NCBI GenBank assembly: GCA_021014945.1
Contig: MU266692.1
Span: 1-21,842, forward strand
Length of the DNA: 21,842 bases
Reading direction: 5' to 3'
Source of the DNA: Leucogyrophana mollusca
Taxonomy: Eukaryota; Basidiomycota; Agaricomycetes; Boletales
In this document: piece by piece, positions 1 to 8,527 of the stretch
How positions within the stretch are numbered: the stretch's first letter is position 1
Layout of the letters: every line of letters starts with the position of its first letter
Made by a program: the position numbers and the translations under genes
The notes under the pieces: model-generated
Seen by the model: only the letters and a program-made list of their open reading frames with translations
Databases searched by the model: none
What the model was told of the DNA's origin: nothing

Positions 1-1140
1 CTTCTCAGTGCGCTATCGTTGTCCACCGTGGTTCTTTCACCGTTCACACTTCCCCCCCTGCCGTCCGCTGCATCCGCTTCAAGTCCCCTGACCACTTACA
101 CTGTTCTTTTATGCATTCTCTGGCCGTCTGATGTACTTCAATGTATCCTTCACTTCTGCTTACCCATGTCTTCTCTACGCTTTTTTGTTAGTTTCTTGTG
201 CTGCACAAGCGCCTTGGGGCAATCTTAGTACTCTCTTATTTAGATTCAGCTTACTGCATTTGATTGTTGGCTTGCGCTTTTTATCTTAAAGAGTGACTTG
301 AACTTGTGCAAAGGACAATTAAGTTGTTCAACAATTTCGGTCGAAGTTGACGTCACATGAATTCGGGACTTCGCGAAAAACACCGGCTTAATGGTGCTTG
401 GCGGACTTCTCCGAGCCAAGTGCCTGTAAGACCCAATTAAGACATCTGTGATTTTCCTGATGACGTGGCATGAGCAAGGCGTTGTGGGCTACAGTGGGAT
501 GTTGATCATAAAGGTCGTGGTCAGGGCAAATGAGGGCTTGAATTGTGCAGTGAGGCTCAAGGTAGCTAGCTACAGAGTTCGTCGAAATATCCCCCGGTTG
601 TGATCGACGTGATTAGAATGAACTGAAACAAACACGCCGCCGATATCTCGCTGATTTGGGACATCTGCCGATATTTTGCTGTTTTAGGACATATCAGCAG
701 AATATCGGTGAACGATATTTTGTCTCAAAGTCTGGTGACGGATGCCATGCCGAACGCCGGAAATCAATGAAGAGCCGACTTGCAAAATTTGGGCGCGTGT
801 CGGCTTTTGTGGCCGACATCGCCTTAGTTGATGTACGTTAACGTACGTTGCCGTAAGCGAACACGTCGATACCGGCCGATCCCGCGACATCAACTTTGAG
901 CGCAACATGGGCGCGCTCGAGGAGGGCCACCGACTGATTGCACACCAGGCGCCGCGAAGTAGCTGTCAACTACGGGTGTGCACCCGCACGACGGCGCTCG
1001 CAGAGCGCCGAGTATCGCCCACTATGATTCCGAAGAAGCCGCGCGGCACAATTCTTTTTTAAGATCATAAGGGTATTTGCTTGCTGACAAATATAAGGTA
1101 GATTGAAATGGACATAAGCTACAAGTCACCCTGGGGAGTC
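1..1140. other. No supported gene
   Basis: Only short open stretches without recognisable domains or a convincing exon structure are present. The stretch holds small inverted repeats around 667-716 and a 14-bp perfect palindrome at 833-846, described separately. I see no tRNA or rRNA signature. Confidence 0.5.
667..846. repeat. Cluster of short inverted and palindromic repeats
   Basis: CCGATATTTTGCTG near 667-681 is an almost perfect inverted match to CAGCAGAATATCGG near 703-716. The words GCTGATTTGGGACAT and GCTGTTTTAGGACAT form a flanking imperfect direct repeat. Further on, TGTCGGC and GCCGACA (about 798-819) can pair, and GTACGTTAACGTAC (833-846) is a perfect palindrome. This density suggests a remnant of a small non-autonomous element, but no clear terminal repeats or target duplication are visible. 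Confidence 0.4.
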
Positions 1141-1146
1141 AAAAAA

Positions 1147-1709
1147 CTGAGAAAATGGGAGCATGACACCAAGAATAATTACTTGCCTCGTAAAGATCGT
1201 AATAAATGTCGTCGTTGAATGTCTCACATGCACGGTGCAAGTCCCCATCACGCACGGCGTCATACTCTTCTTCGTACGGGGTGACGATCATGCGATCTGC
1301 GAGTATCCCGTCGTCGTCGTTGCCTGTCAGAACAAACATCAGGCGAACGTCATCACCGTTGGTTGCGTCGCCGTCGTCGATCCGTGCGCCCACTTTTGAC
1401 AGGCCACAGTGCTCGTAGTGGTGGTTGAACGCCGAGGGGATATAGTATAATGTAATGACGCAAATTATGCGTTCGCGTGGCTCGTCCAAATGTCTGCTGC
1501 CTCGCTTCGTGATATACCAGCCTAAAGGTATGAACTACAGGATACATCAGGCTATCGCAATACGGATAATGCACAGTAAAAGCACTTACGAAATCAAGAT
1601 ACCGAAGGATGAATTGGTGTAATGCGTGGGAGGGCTGGTCGACATCAGGCAGGGGCAAACGAAGGGACGGAGAATTTCTCTCAGTGTCCTTGCAAACGGG
1701 CTTATGCAC
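1147..1709 (-). CDS. Small unrecognised multi-exon gene (partial)
   Basis: Two open stretches on the minus strand join through a good 55-nt fungal intron (1535-1589, donor GTAAGT, acceptor TGTAG) without a frame change. The first exon (from about 1709 to 1590) ends in residues RYLDF. The second (1534 to about 1197) is acidic, with runs such as GNDDDGILADR and TPYEEEYDAVRDGD. It ends at GAG followed by GCAAGT, a possible GC donor for a 50-nt intron closing at TTTCTCAG near 1147; read straight through, the frame stops at 1139. I do not recognise the family and the 5' start is unclear. Acidic, codon-like composition and clean splicing argue for real or recently real coding sequence; it may be a fragment. 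Confidence 0.4.
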
Positions 1710-2563
1710 CTTCCAATGTCCACGTTGGGCGTTCGCGCACTACATAATATACAATGATTTTCTGACATACTGTCGACGATCTCAATCACTTACGCAATAA
1801 ATTTGGCATCCGCAACCACGACAGAGGTTCATCGGCCGAGACAGTTGTTTCAAGACAGAGTGACGCCCGCATCCATGGCATTGGGGGTGAGCAGCAATCA
1901 AAAGCATAGCGAAAATATGTGCGCGAGATCGAGTACAGAGTGCACAGTTGGGTTGGGTTGATTGACCAGTTGACTGGTTGGAATCCATCTTATATCACAA
2001 CCTGGCGATCGCGATGCCTCCCATCGATCATCATCTAACTAACTAATGAACCCCATTATAACTTACCCTGAATCACATCTTGGCGATAGCGATCATCGTT
2101 GGTGGCAATATGAGGGTTCTCGACTAATCGATTAATAATACCTCGATCGATTTTTGCATCGATGGGTGCGCGCCATGAGGTGAGGTTATGCAGGGTCATG
2201 CCTTGCGCTCGCAGCGGCGCTCTGGGAAGGCCGCATTGCTGGGCGCTTCGCCAATGAGAGGAACGGATGTGGCGCTCACGGCAGGCCGCATGTCAGGGTG
2301 TGCACAAATGGAGTTTTATTTCCCCAACTTCCCACGGACCCTGAGCCTCGAGGCACTTCGTGGAGCTACCACCACAGCACACAATCACTTCGCCGCAACC
2401 CCAGAACTGGCGGTTGGTCTATGGGTGTAGCGCGAATAGGACCTACATATGTGAGTTTGAATACCTAACTACGAACAAACAAAGGTAACTCGACCAAATA
2501 TACCATAATTGGAAGGTCGAACTTCCCGCCCGACGTCCCCGCATTAGCGCGCACGCTATCGGC
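1710..2563. other. No supported gene
   Basis: There is an 80-residue open frame at 2188-2430 (plus) without recognisable features. The stretch also holds a 12-bp palindrome CCAGTTGACTGG near 1966-1977, and two loosely similar segments near 1996-2020 and 2078-2100 sharing a CCTGGCGATCGCGAT / CTTGGCGATAGCGAT-like core. Nothing else can be supported. Confidence 0.45.
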
Positions 2564-2740
2564 ATGGATCCCGACAAGGAACAAGCGCCCCCCGCTAAAC
2601 GCCGTCCTGGCCGACCTAAAGGGACAAAGAACAAGCCAGACGCTGGCACCAAGGGCCGCCCGGTTGGGCGCCCCAAGAAGTCCGGGGAGAAAAACAAGTT
2701 AATGAAGAAGACGGTTCAGCAAGACCGCATACACTTCTGA
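2564..2740 (+). pseudogene. AT-hook protein, N-terminal exon only
   Basis: An ATG at 2564 opens a 58-codon frame ending at TGA 2738-2740. It encodes MDPDKEQAPPAKRRPGRPKG and then a second basic block with KGRPVGRPKK. Both contain the GRP core of AT-hook minor-groove DNA-binding motifs flanked by Arg/Lys, so the product would bind AT-rich DNA. After about residue 44 (EKNK) the frame runs into sequence that, on the other strand, is the truncated repeat-family gene ending at 2699. The AT-hook gene is therefore probably cut at this junction and only its start survives. It could be the start of a transposon-encoded protein; no downstream domain is present to decide. Confidence 0.55.
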
Positions 2741-3076
2741 GTAAGTCTCTGCCTCGTCGTCGCCGTCCGCTTCGAGGGCAATGCGCCGATCTGCTTCACC
2801 AATCAAATCTTCGATGCGCGCCGTCAAGCACACAAGCCTGCGCATGATTCGGCCTTCGAGATGATAGGGATCGGCCCTGCGCGCAATCACGGTCAGAAAA
2901 AACAAGGGTATCGGCGATGAAAACGCGCACGGTGTTTCCTCTGCTTCTCCTTTCAGCTTCGCGTTCTCTCCCTGCAGTGCAGCTATCGTTCGCTTGAGGG
3001 AAGCGATGGCATCCTCGGACGGGTTTCCCGCAGAGATGTCGCCCGCGTGTAATCCAGTATTCTCGGCAGGAGGCAT
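2699..3076 (-). pseudogene. Repeat-family gene, 5' fragment (copy R1)
   Basis: Read on the minus strand from an ATG at 3076, the product begins MPPAENTGLHAGDISAGNPS and continues into a predicted coiled coil (SLKRTIAALQGENAKLKGEA). A 54-nt intron fits at 2877-2930 (GTGCGC donor, CTGAC branch, GCGCAG acceptor), keeping frame into an acidic helical stretch (LTARIEDLIGEADRRIALEA). Homology to the family appears to end near 2745, and a stop follows at 2699. The start is clearly related to that of the gene at 18182 (MPPTENTG, AALQDENAEL), so this is one member of a dispersed family whose function I cannot name. The copy lacks most of its length and abuts an AT-hook exon of opposite orientation. 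Confidence 0.6.
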
Positions 3077-3290
3077 GGTCAAGAAGGGTGGCTGGCACCG
3101 ATGTTGCAGCGGCCAAGGTTTTAACAATGCGCCACAGGTTGCGGTGCCGAAATCCAAATAAAGTTTGTCGGGAGCTTTGGTAGATCAAGTAGTTAGAAAA
3201 CTTGCTCCACGCACCACAGATCTCATCTCACGTAAAGCGAGTTGAGCACGAACTTGAACTTCATGCACCAGCTGAACAGGGACCTGCAGG
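3077..3290 (-). repeat. Dispersed repeat copy R1 (upstream region of the family gene)
   Basis: On the minus strand this segment matches 17975-18181 (plus) and 12498-12706 (minus). Shared blocks include CTGTGGTGCGTGGAGC, AAAGCTCCCGAC, ACTTTATTT and GGCACCGCAACCT. Similarity fades beyond a GCACCAGCT block near 3270. In this copy the minus strand stays open through the repeat (for example WRIVKTLAAATSVPATLL), so the repeat may itself have been coding, or it may be the 5' untranslated/promoter part of the family gene. Confidence 0.65.
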
Positions 3291-3419
3291 GATAGAGCAT
3301 GATCCCGGTGCAAAGGTCGAGTAAACACTCTTGGGTAGGAGAGGTAATCCCTACGTCATCGTGATTATCTGAACGGAAGACAATATATTTGATCTTTATC
3401 AGCATCCAGAGGCGGGATT

Positions 3420-3836
3420 ATGCACAAGTCCGCAATGCCACCAACTACCCACTCTATTCCCTCCATCCTCGCTGACGTGGAGATAGAGTCCTACCCGTTC
3501 ATATCATATCCATCTCTGGAGGACTTCATGGCAAAACTCGACGATGAAGAACCACGCAGGTGCTGGATTGAAACGTTCTATAGGCCATTGGTGTCCATGG
3601 GAGTGAAGCATTTGGATGACATGGAGATCGTCTCTCCCGAAAGCCTCTTCGTTTTCCATAAACTTTGCCCCCTGATGATCATGGATTTTTTCGTCCACGT
3701 TGTTGAGACCATTGACGCAATCCATGAGACTCGCTACTTTGAGGTAGAAGAGTATCAGAATGGTAGAGCTCAAGGTGGGAGGCTTACCTGCTTGGCCGTA
3801 CGATTCCGCGTGTTGAGAATTGTATGCAGCAGGTAA
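3420..3836 (+). CDS. Hypothetical protein, 138 aa
   Basis: An ATG at 3420 opens 138 codons with ordinary protein composition. The central part (residues about 18-115) is acidic and hydrophobic by turns, with segments such as YPSLEDFMAKLDDEEPRR, FYRPLVSMGVKHLDDMEIV and CPLMIMDFFVHVVETIDAIH that look like amphipathic helices. The last ~20 residues (from GRAQGG) look less natural, and a GGTAGAG donor-like site lies just before them, so the true gene may splice further or be truncated. It sits directly after repeat copy R1, the same position relative to the repeat that other gene pieces occupy near R2 and R3. I do not recognise the family; a small alpha-helical adaptor-like domain is possible. 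Confidence 0.5.
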   Translation: MHKSAMPPTTHSIPSILADVEIESYPFISYPSLEDFMAKLDDEEPRRCWIETFYRPLVSMGVKHLDDMEIVSPESLFVFHKLCPLMIMDFFVHVVETIDAIHETRYFEVEEYQNGRAQGGRLTCLAVRFRVLRIVCSR

Positions 3837-5140
3837 TTCATCCTAGCAGCGTCATACCAATATCACCCTTGCTGTCATGTGCAAAGTGATTAAGCCAGCA
3901 AGCAGCTCGTCAGTGCCATCCGATTCGTCGCTTGGGGACGAGGGCATCGAGGGGCTACATGTTCGATCGAGTTCGAGGGGGGACTGGAAGTAAAAGTACC
4001 AGTTTCACTACATGTAAACGCAGAGCTTCGAGAAAGCAAGCGACCTGGAAACGTTTTTGATCTTCCGTCCTGGTTCTGTCTCTAGGTCGAAAATTGCCCA
4101 CCCGCAAAGCCGTACGCTCAGCCAAACCGGTGCATAACGGAGGTCATCGTTCGACCTAACCTTGCCTGTCTGAGTTGTTCGAATAGGTCAAACTCGCCTT
4201 GCGTGGTCGAGAGCTGGGTTCGATTTGTCAACCGTTACTACCCTGATATGATCGGAGATGAGGCGCATAAGAGTGCGTGAGCTACAACAGCGTTAGCTTA
4301 TAAGCCAAGACACCTGTAGAACGGGGCTCACGCGACAAGTCTCTGTCGTTCCCCTGCTACGGGCCGTAGTCAATCACATTTGCCGAACGATGAAGTGCCG
4401 GAACCCTGCGGAACGGACATGGAAATGGGCATTGCGGGAGAGTATGTGACGCCATTGACAGTAGCAGCTACTTCAAACAGGGAACCTCTGCCGTACCCGT
4501 AGAACTGTAAAGGCGGTGGTAGTCAGCGCAAGTCACCCCGACGATGGTGGGTGGCATACATCGACGAAAATAATGCTAGAACTTCTGCCATACTCGCTCG
4601 CGTAGTGCTCAAACTGTGCAGTGAGGCGGTGCCGCTCACACCTTTAGGCTGATTAGCCTGGCTTGGCTGACAGATTTGAAACTTGAAACAGCATCGAAAG
4701 CGATAGGAGGAAAGTCGTCCGATTTGACAATAAGCATGGAGAGCACTGAACAAGATATTGTGATGATTTCTGAGCTGGATAAATACGTAGAACAAAGTAC
4801 CTTCGTTGGGGTTTGCGTCCAGCCATGATCCAACCGAGGGATATCGTTAACTATCTGTGTATTACTTGACTGGGGCGCAAGTACTGCACCTGTGCCAACG
4901 GTGCTGCTGTGGGCCGATCCGGGCTTCGAACCTGAACTTAGGTCCAGTTTGGGAAGGTTCGGTCCAAAATTCACATGAGAGCCCATACACCACATCTTAC
5001 ACCCTTCCGACAATGCGGCTGATCGGACTCAATCAATCCTGGCGCGCCCTCAGTTGCCCAAACGCACCCAAACGATCCCAGCACCCCCAGACCTATCAGT
5101 TACCCTCCGAACGAACGTCATGGGCTGCTCACAGAACCTC
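3837..5140. other. No supported gene
   Basis: No open frame here carries a recognisable motif. Minus-strand frames at 4523-4795 and 4636-5013 have low-complexity composition and no convincing splice pairs. I see no repeat or RNA gene I can support. Confidence 0.5.
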
Positions 5141-5150
5141 ATCTACACCC

Positions 5151-5440
5151 CATCGAATCCCAGGCATCCCTATCGATCCCCAGGTGTTCACATGTGTCCC
5201 CATCGAACCCCAGGTGAGTGGAACAGATATCCATCAATCCCAAGCGTCCTCATCAAATTTGAGGCGTCCCCGTCGAACTCAAGGTGTCTGGAGCGAACCA
5301 CATGCGTTCTATCGCATCTCAGGCGTCCTTATTGAACCCCAGGCATTTAGAACGAACCACATGCGTCCCCATCGATCCCCAAGCGTCGCCATCAATTCCT
5401 AGGTGTCTGGAAGTAACTTCAAGCGTCTGGAACGGCCAAA
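5151..5440. repeat. Diverged 20-bp tandem array
   Basis: Units resembling ATCGAACCCCAGGCGTCCCC recur about every 20 bp. The ATCGAA-like core falls near 5151, 5171, 5201, 5231, 5251, 5271, 5291, 5311, 5331, 5351, 5371, 5391, 5411 and 5431, with two 30-bp steps near the start. Two units (near 5291 and 5351) share GCGAACCACATGCGT-like cores 60 bp apart, hinting at higher-order duplication. The units are well diverged, so the array is old. Open frames through it on the plus strand reflect the repeat, since 60 bp gives 20 codons, and are not evidence of a gene. Confidence 0.75.
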
Positions 5441-5760
5441 GTATTCCGCCCACATCGCTGTTACATATCCATGAGACATCCAACAACTCGAAGTGTCATA
5501 ATTCAAAGCGACCACAGGCATCATCGACTTGGTATCGTACACATTATTTGTAGCACCGTTCGTTATGTCCTCTCACTCACCCTCGAACGTCACTCCGGCG
5601 GTCGGTGGTCTTTACAATCGCGAGAACCTGCAGTAGTTACCCTCCTACTGGGCTCGCCAGCGTAGCAGGGTACCACTGCAATCGCCACTTTGCTGTAATC
5701 CATGGACTAGTTCGCGAAGTGGCGGTACGGGACGTTTGGAACATCAAAGGGATTAGCTAA
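5441..5760. other. No supported gene
   Basis: Intergenic stretch between the tandem array and the 3' end of the F-box gene. No motif or structured repeat is visible. Confidence 0.5.
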
Positions 5761-6687
5761 TCACGTATGTGGATCAGTAATGCGCAATAAGTCAAGCACA
5801 AGACGAATAATACCTGTGTTTCGGGTACGCCACTGCACCACAAAATCTGCGTACCTCCATATTCCATTTGGAAGGCGTTTTTCAGTCCTCAACAGGACAA
5901 CGCGTGGGTCTCTGATACCCGCACTTTCTAACCATTGCTGAAATTTTCTCGAGTCAATTCCCATGGACAGAACAAGCACCTGGAGGTTGCTGCCAATGAG
6001 AACGGTCTTGAGCAAGGACAGATTTGTTCTCCCGATTGACCCGCAGATAGACAAATGAGTGAGTGAAGATAAGGATTCGATACCAAGAGAAGAGGCCCAA
6101 AAGACCTAGCCATCCAGCAGCTGCAGGTGGGTGATCCGTGCGAAGACCGATGTGGACGGAAGGAACACTGAATCACGTCCTTCAGCATTCGAAATAGTTG
6201 GGATCAGTGAAAGTGCAAGGGACAAGTTGGTTAAAGGGAGGTCATTGAGGCTTAATAGTAGTGCGTCGGAGTCCGAGCCTGAGTGGGCGGAGAGTGGATA
6301 AGGTGGTGGCCATAGCGTCAAGTTATTGAGACTCTTAGTTATTTGAAGGATCTCAGCTATAGTTTTGATATGAACACCACCATTGATCCAGAATGATTTA
6401 ATTGTGGTCGTAGCAAATTGAGGTCGAAGTTGAAGGCACGATAGAAGGCGGCAAGCTCGATCTTCCCGCGTAAGGGCAATAAATTGGTAGAAAGGCGCTT
6501 CCACCCTTCGAATGGCTATTAGAGAAATATTTGGAGAGCTCTCAATGACTCACCAGTCGTGCACCCGCCTTGCTACGAGAAGCAAGGAACATATATCCTG
6601 CGGAGATGCACGAAGGAAGATTTCTCTTTCGAGCTCGGATGGGAGATACCGTGGAGGGGTAGGAGAATTGGTAGAAGCAATCGGCAT
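5761..6687 (-). pseudogene. F-box protein with one in-frame stop
   Basis: From an ATG at 6687 (minus), exon 1 (6687-6554) encodes a proline/threonine-rich start and a typical F-box: LPSELEREIFLRASPQDICS then LLLVARRVHDW. A 48-nt intron (6506-6553, GTGAGT donor, CTAAT branch, CGAAG acceptor, phase 2) rebuilds the Trp codon and joins VEAPFYQFIALTRED. Exon 2 continues in one frame through leucine-rich segments (LNNLTLWPP, LPLTNLSLAL, THLQLLDG, LTHLSICGSIG) to a stop at 5761, about 292 codons in all. The only break is a TAG near 6107 between LLDG and VFWASSLG, where TGG (Trp) would fit. F-box proteins link substrates to SCF ubiquitin ligases through Skp1; mushrooms carry large families. The start codon lies only about 50-100 bp from the left end of the retroelement, which may separate it from its promoter. 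Confidence 0.8.
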
Positions 6688-6738
6688 GTGTTGTGTTTCA
6701 AGTGTGATGACTGTTCACAGCGACACGCCTTGATGTTA

Positions 6739-6830
6739 TTCTACGTGTGCCGAGGCACGAGGCGGCGTAGAATGAAGTCTACGCCGAGTAAGCGAGGTGG
6801 CGCAAGCTTTCTTGCTTCCCGCCACCTCGC
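6739..6830. repeat. Hairpin cluster at the left end of the retroelement
   Basis: Several nested inverted repeats occur: TTCTACG (6739-6745) with CGTAGAA (6766-6772), GTGCC-GA-GGCAC (6747-6758), GGCGTAGA (6764-6771) with TCTACGCC (6778-6785), and GCGAGGTGGCG (6792-6802) with CGCCACCTCGC (6820-6830) around a GCAAG/CTTGC inner stem. They lie in the 5' leader of the element and may form structure in the RNA or mark the terminal repeat. Confidence 0.6.
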
Positions 6831-6928
6831 TCCGTAGTTTTCGCGCAGCTCGACGCGCTCATTCGTTCTGTTCGCTGCAACCCGCAGAATACCAAAAATC
6901 TATCTACGCTTATTTTCTCATACTACCA

Positions 6929-7858
6929 ATGCCGAGAATCCACGAACACCCCAACGAAGCAGTGGAACCAGACTTCGAGTCCAATGACTATGCAGACGCG
7001 AGAGCCGCTCTTACGAACGCAGCAATGGACGACGCAGCAGCCACCGCCGCCCTAAGAAACCTCTGGGTGATCAGCAACAACCAGGACAAAGCACGCTGGG
7101 CACAACAGCTGAGAGACGAAGCGCGGGCCGCAGAAGCCGAGCAGCTACATTTAGCAGAGGAGGAACACAGACGTCAGCAAGCCTTAGCTGACGAAGAGGA
7201 AGAGGAAGAGCGAGAGGAGCGGAAAAAGAACAAAGGAATGTACGTTCCTCTCCGCAACGTCGGCATCCCAAAAGGCCCCGTAATCATCCCCGCCCCATAC
7301 GCGGCGCGGAAGATGGCCAAAGGAGAGTACTGCGAAATGTGGTATTTTACTAACACCGGCGTCCGCGAAGCCGCCAGCGCAATCCTCGACTCAGAACCCG
7401 AAGCTTTAACACTATTACCCTCCGTCAACGGGGGTCAGACATGGGTCCCCGCCGGAGCCATCCGCGACCCAAAATCCCAGGTAAAGAAGGACGAACACCT
7501 TACTTGGGAAGAATTCCTCGAAGCGGCCCCGCGAATGATCGATTCCATGAAGGACAATCGTTGGAAAAAAGAACGAGTAGACATGTTCATAGGTTTCTGG
7601 TCTGCGATCCAGAACCATCGCTGGCGACACTCGTTCGACCCCCTACAACAGCGAGCACTCCTGGTATACCAATCACAGCAACGCCGACGCTGGTACCTCC
7701 TCGCGCATGTCAGGGACAAGAATTGGAAAGTCCACATAGTTGACCAAGAGCTTCTAATCGAAGCCAGGGAAACACTGTTCAACGAATACCGGAACCAGGC
7801 GTTAGCAGACGCCATCCAGGTCAGTACAACCAAACCAATCACAGACGAACAACGCTAA
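6929..7858 (+). CDS. Gag-like protein of the retroelement (ORF1)
   Basis: The first ATG in frame is at 6929 and the frame ends at TAA 7856-7858, giving 309 aa. The N-terminal third is alanine- and acid-rich and leads to a long charged helix with a run of glutamates followed by REERKKNKGMYVPL (about residues 85-110), a likely coiled coil. The rest is globular with aromatic motifs (GEYCEMWYFTN, LTWEEFLEAAPRMI, DMFIGFWSAIQNHRWR, LLVYQSQQRRRWYL) typical of the Gag-like first ORF in mushroom YR elements. It probably forms the particle or RNA-binding shell in the cytoplasm. The frame stays open directly after the single TAA and runs through 8527, so Gag and the zinc-knuckle segment are separated in this frame by one stop codon only. 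Confidence 0.75.
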   Translation: MPRIHEHPNEAVEPDFESNDYADARAALTNAAMDDAAATAALRNLWVISNNQDKARWAQQLRDEARAAEAEQLHLAEEEHRRQQALADEEEEEEREERKKNKGMYVPLRNVGIPKGPVIIPAPYAARKMAKGEYCEMWYFTNTGVREAASAILDSEPEALTLLPSVNGGQTWVPAGAIRDPKSQVKKDEHLTWEEFLEAAPRMIDSMKDNRWKKERVDMFIGFWSAIQNHRWRHSFDPLQQRALLVYQSQQRRRWYLLAHVRDKNWKVHIVDQELLIEARETLFNEYRNQALADAIQVSTTKPITDEQR

Positions 7859-7900
7859 CACTACCACCACCTTGCGTTCCAATTCGAACGCTTTACTTCA

Positions 7901-8527
7901 TTGCACCCCAAACCCCCCCCATCTTTTCCGCCTATCTACACAAACCACACATCCCGTTCGGCATCACGTCCGAACGATGACACCTTTGTTCGACGGTTGG
8001 TCATCGCGTACCTTTCCGACACACCGAACCCATCCGACACCAAACAGACGACGTTGGCAAGATCCAATCAACCGGCCCCCACGGGTTTCACACCCCAGGG
8101 ACACTTCCCGGCAGCGCCCAAACGAGCAAACACAACCTTTGTGTCAGACAATGAAGGCGTTGGGAAGACGCCGCGGTCCTTTCGGCCCACGCCGCCCCAC
8201 CAACAATCGCCACCACGCCGCACCCGCCAGGGCGCAGGCCCCCTCCCGGCATGCGCAATTTGCCTTGGGAGGAACCCACACCGCACCATCGAGTGCTCAG
8301 CATCGCGTACGTGGGACAACAACCATGACACCTTCACAGAGCGCGTCCACAAAGCCATCTGGACCAAAGACGGCAAGCCCCTCTGTCCCAGGTGGCAACG
8401 AGAGGAAGGGTGTACCGACAGACACGATGAGAGACACCTGTGCTCCGGCTGCGGAGCCACCACCCACGGCGCCCAGCGTTGCCCTCGCGCGCAGAAGGCT
8501 CACGCCGTTGACACCTTACAGGGCTGA
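7901..8527 (+). CDS. Zinc-knuckle segment in the alternative frame
   Basis: This frame, the same as Gag ORF1, is open from just after the Gag stop to 8527. It contains CAICLGRNPHRTIEC (C-x2-C-x5-H-x4-C) and a perfect C-x2-C-x4-H-x4-C knuckle CSGCGATTHGAQRC, with a Cys/His-rich CPRWQREEGCTDRHDERHLC between them. In relatives these knuckles sit immediately before the RT, and here CPRAQKA would lead to the RT start TPLTPYRAEAW in the next frame. The segment has no ATG of its own. Either ORF2 carries two compensating indels (frame 3, then 2, then 3), or this part is reached by readthrough of the Gag stop and a +1 shift near 8490-8527. The overlapping frame is open only because the region is rich in C and poor in T. 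Confidence 0.65.
   Translation: MHPKPPPSFPPIYTNHTSRSASRPNDDTFVRRLVIAYLSDTPNPSDTKQTTLARSNQPAPTGFTPQGHFPAAPKRANTTFVSDNEGVGKTPRSFRPTPPHQQSPPRRTRQGAGPLPACAICLGRNPHRTIECSASRTWDNNHDTFTERVHKAIWTKDGKPLCPRWQREEGCTDRHDERHLCSGCGATTHGAQRCPRAQKAHAVDTLQG

Noticed and set aside
4200..4235. tRNA-like GGTTCGAT motif
   Set aside because: The flanking bases do not pair as a T-arm and no acceptor or anticodon arm can be drawn; the similar GGCTTCGAACC near 4921 fails in the same way.
5054..5553. Proline/arginine-rich plus-strand ORFs as genes
   Set aside because: They follow from the 20-bp tandem array, which is open in several frames at once.
8068..8463. Minus-strand open frames across the retroelement
   Set aside because: They are antisense shadows of GC-rich coding sequence with clear plus-strand motifs.
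7872..8500. The N-terminal ~200 residues of the long RT frame as a genuine Arg/Pro-rich domain
   Set aside because: The conserved zinc knuckles are in the other frame over at least 8210-8500, so much of this translation is likely out of register; only the part before about 8090 may be genuine.
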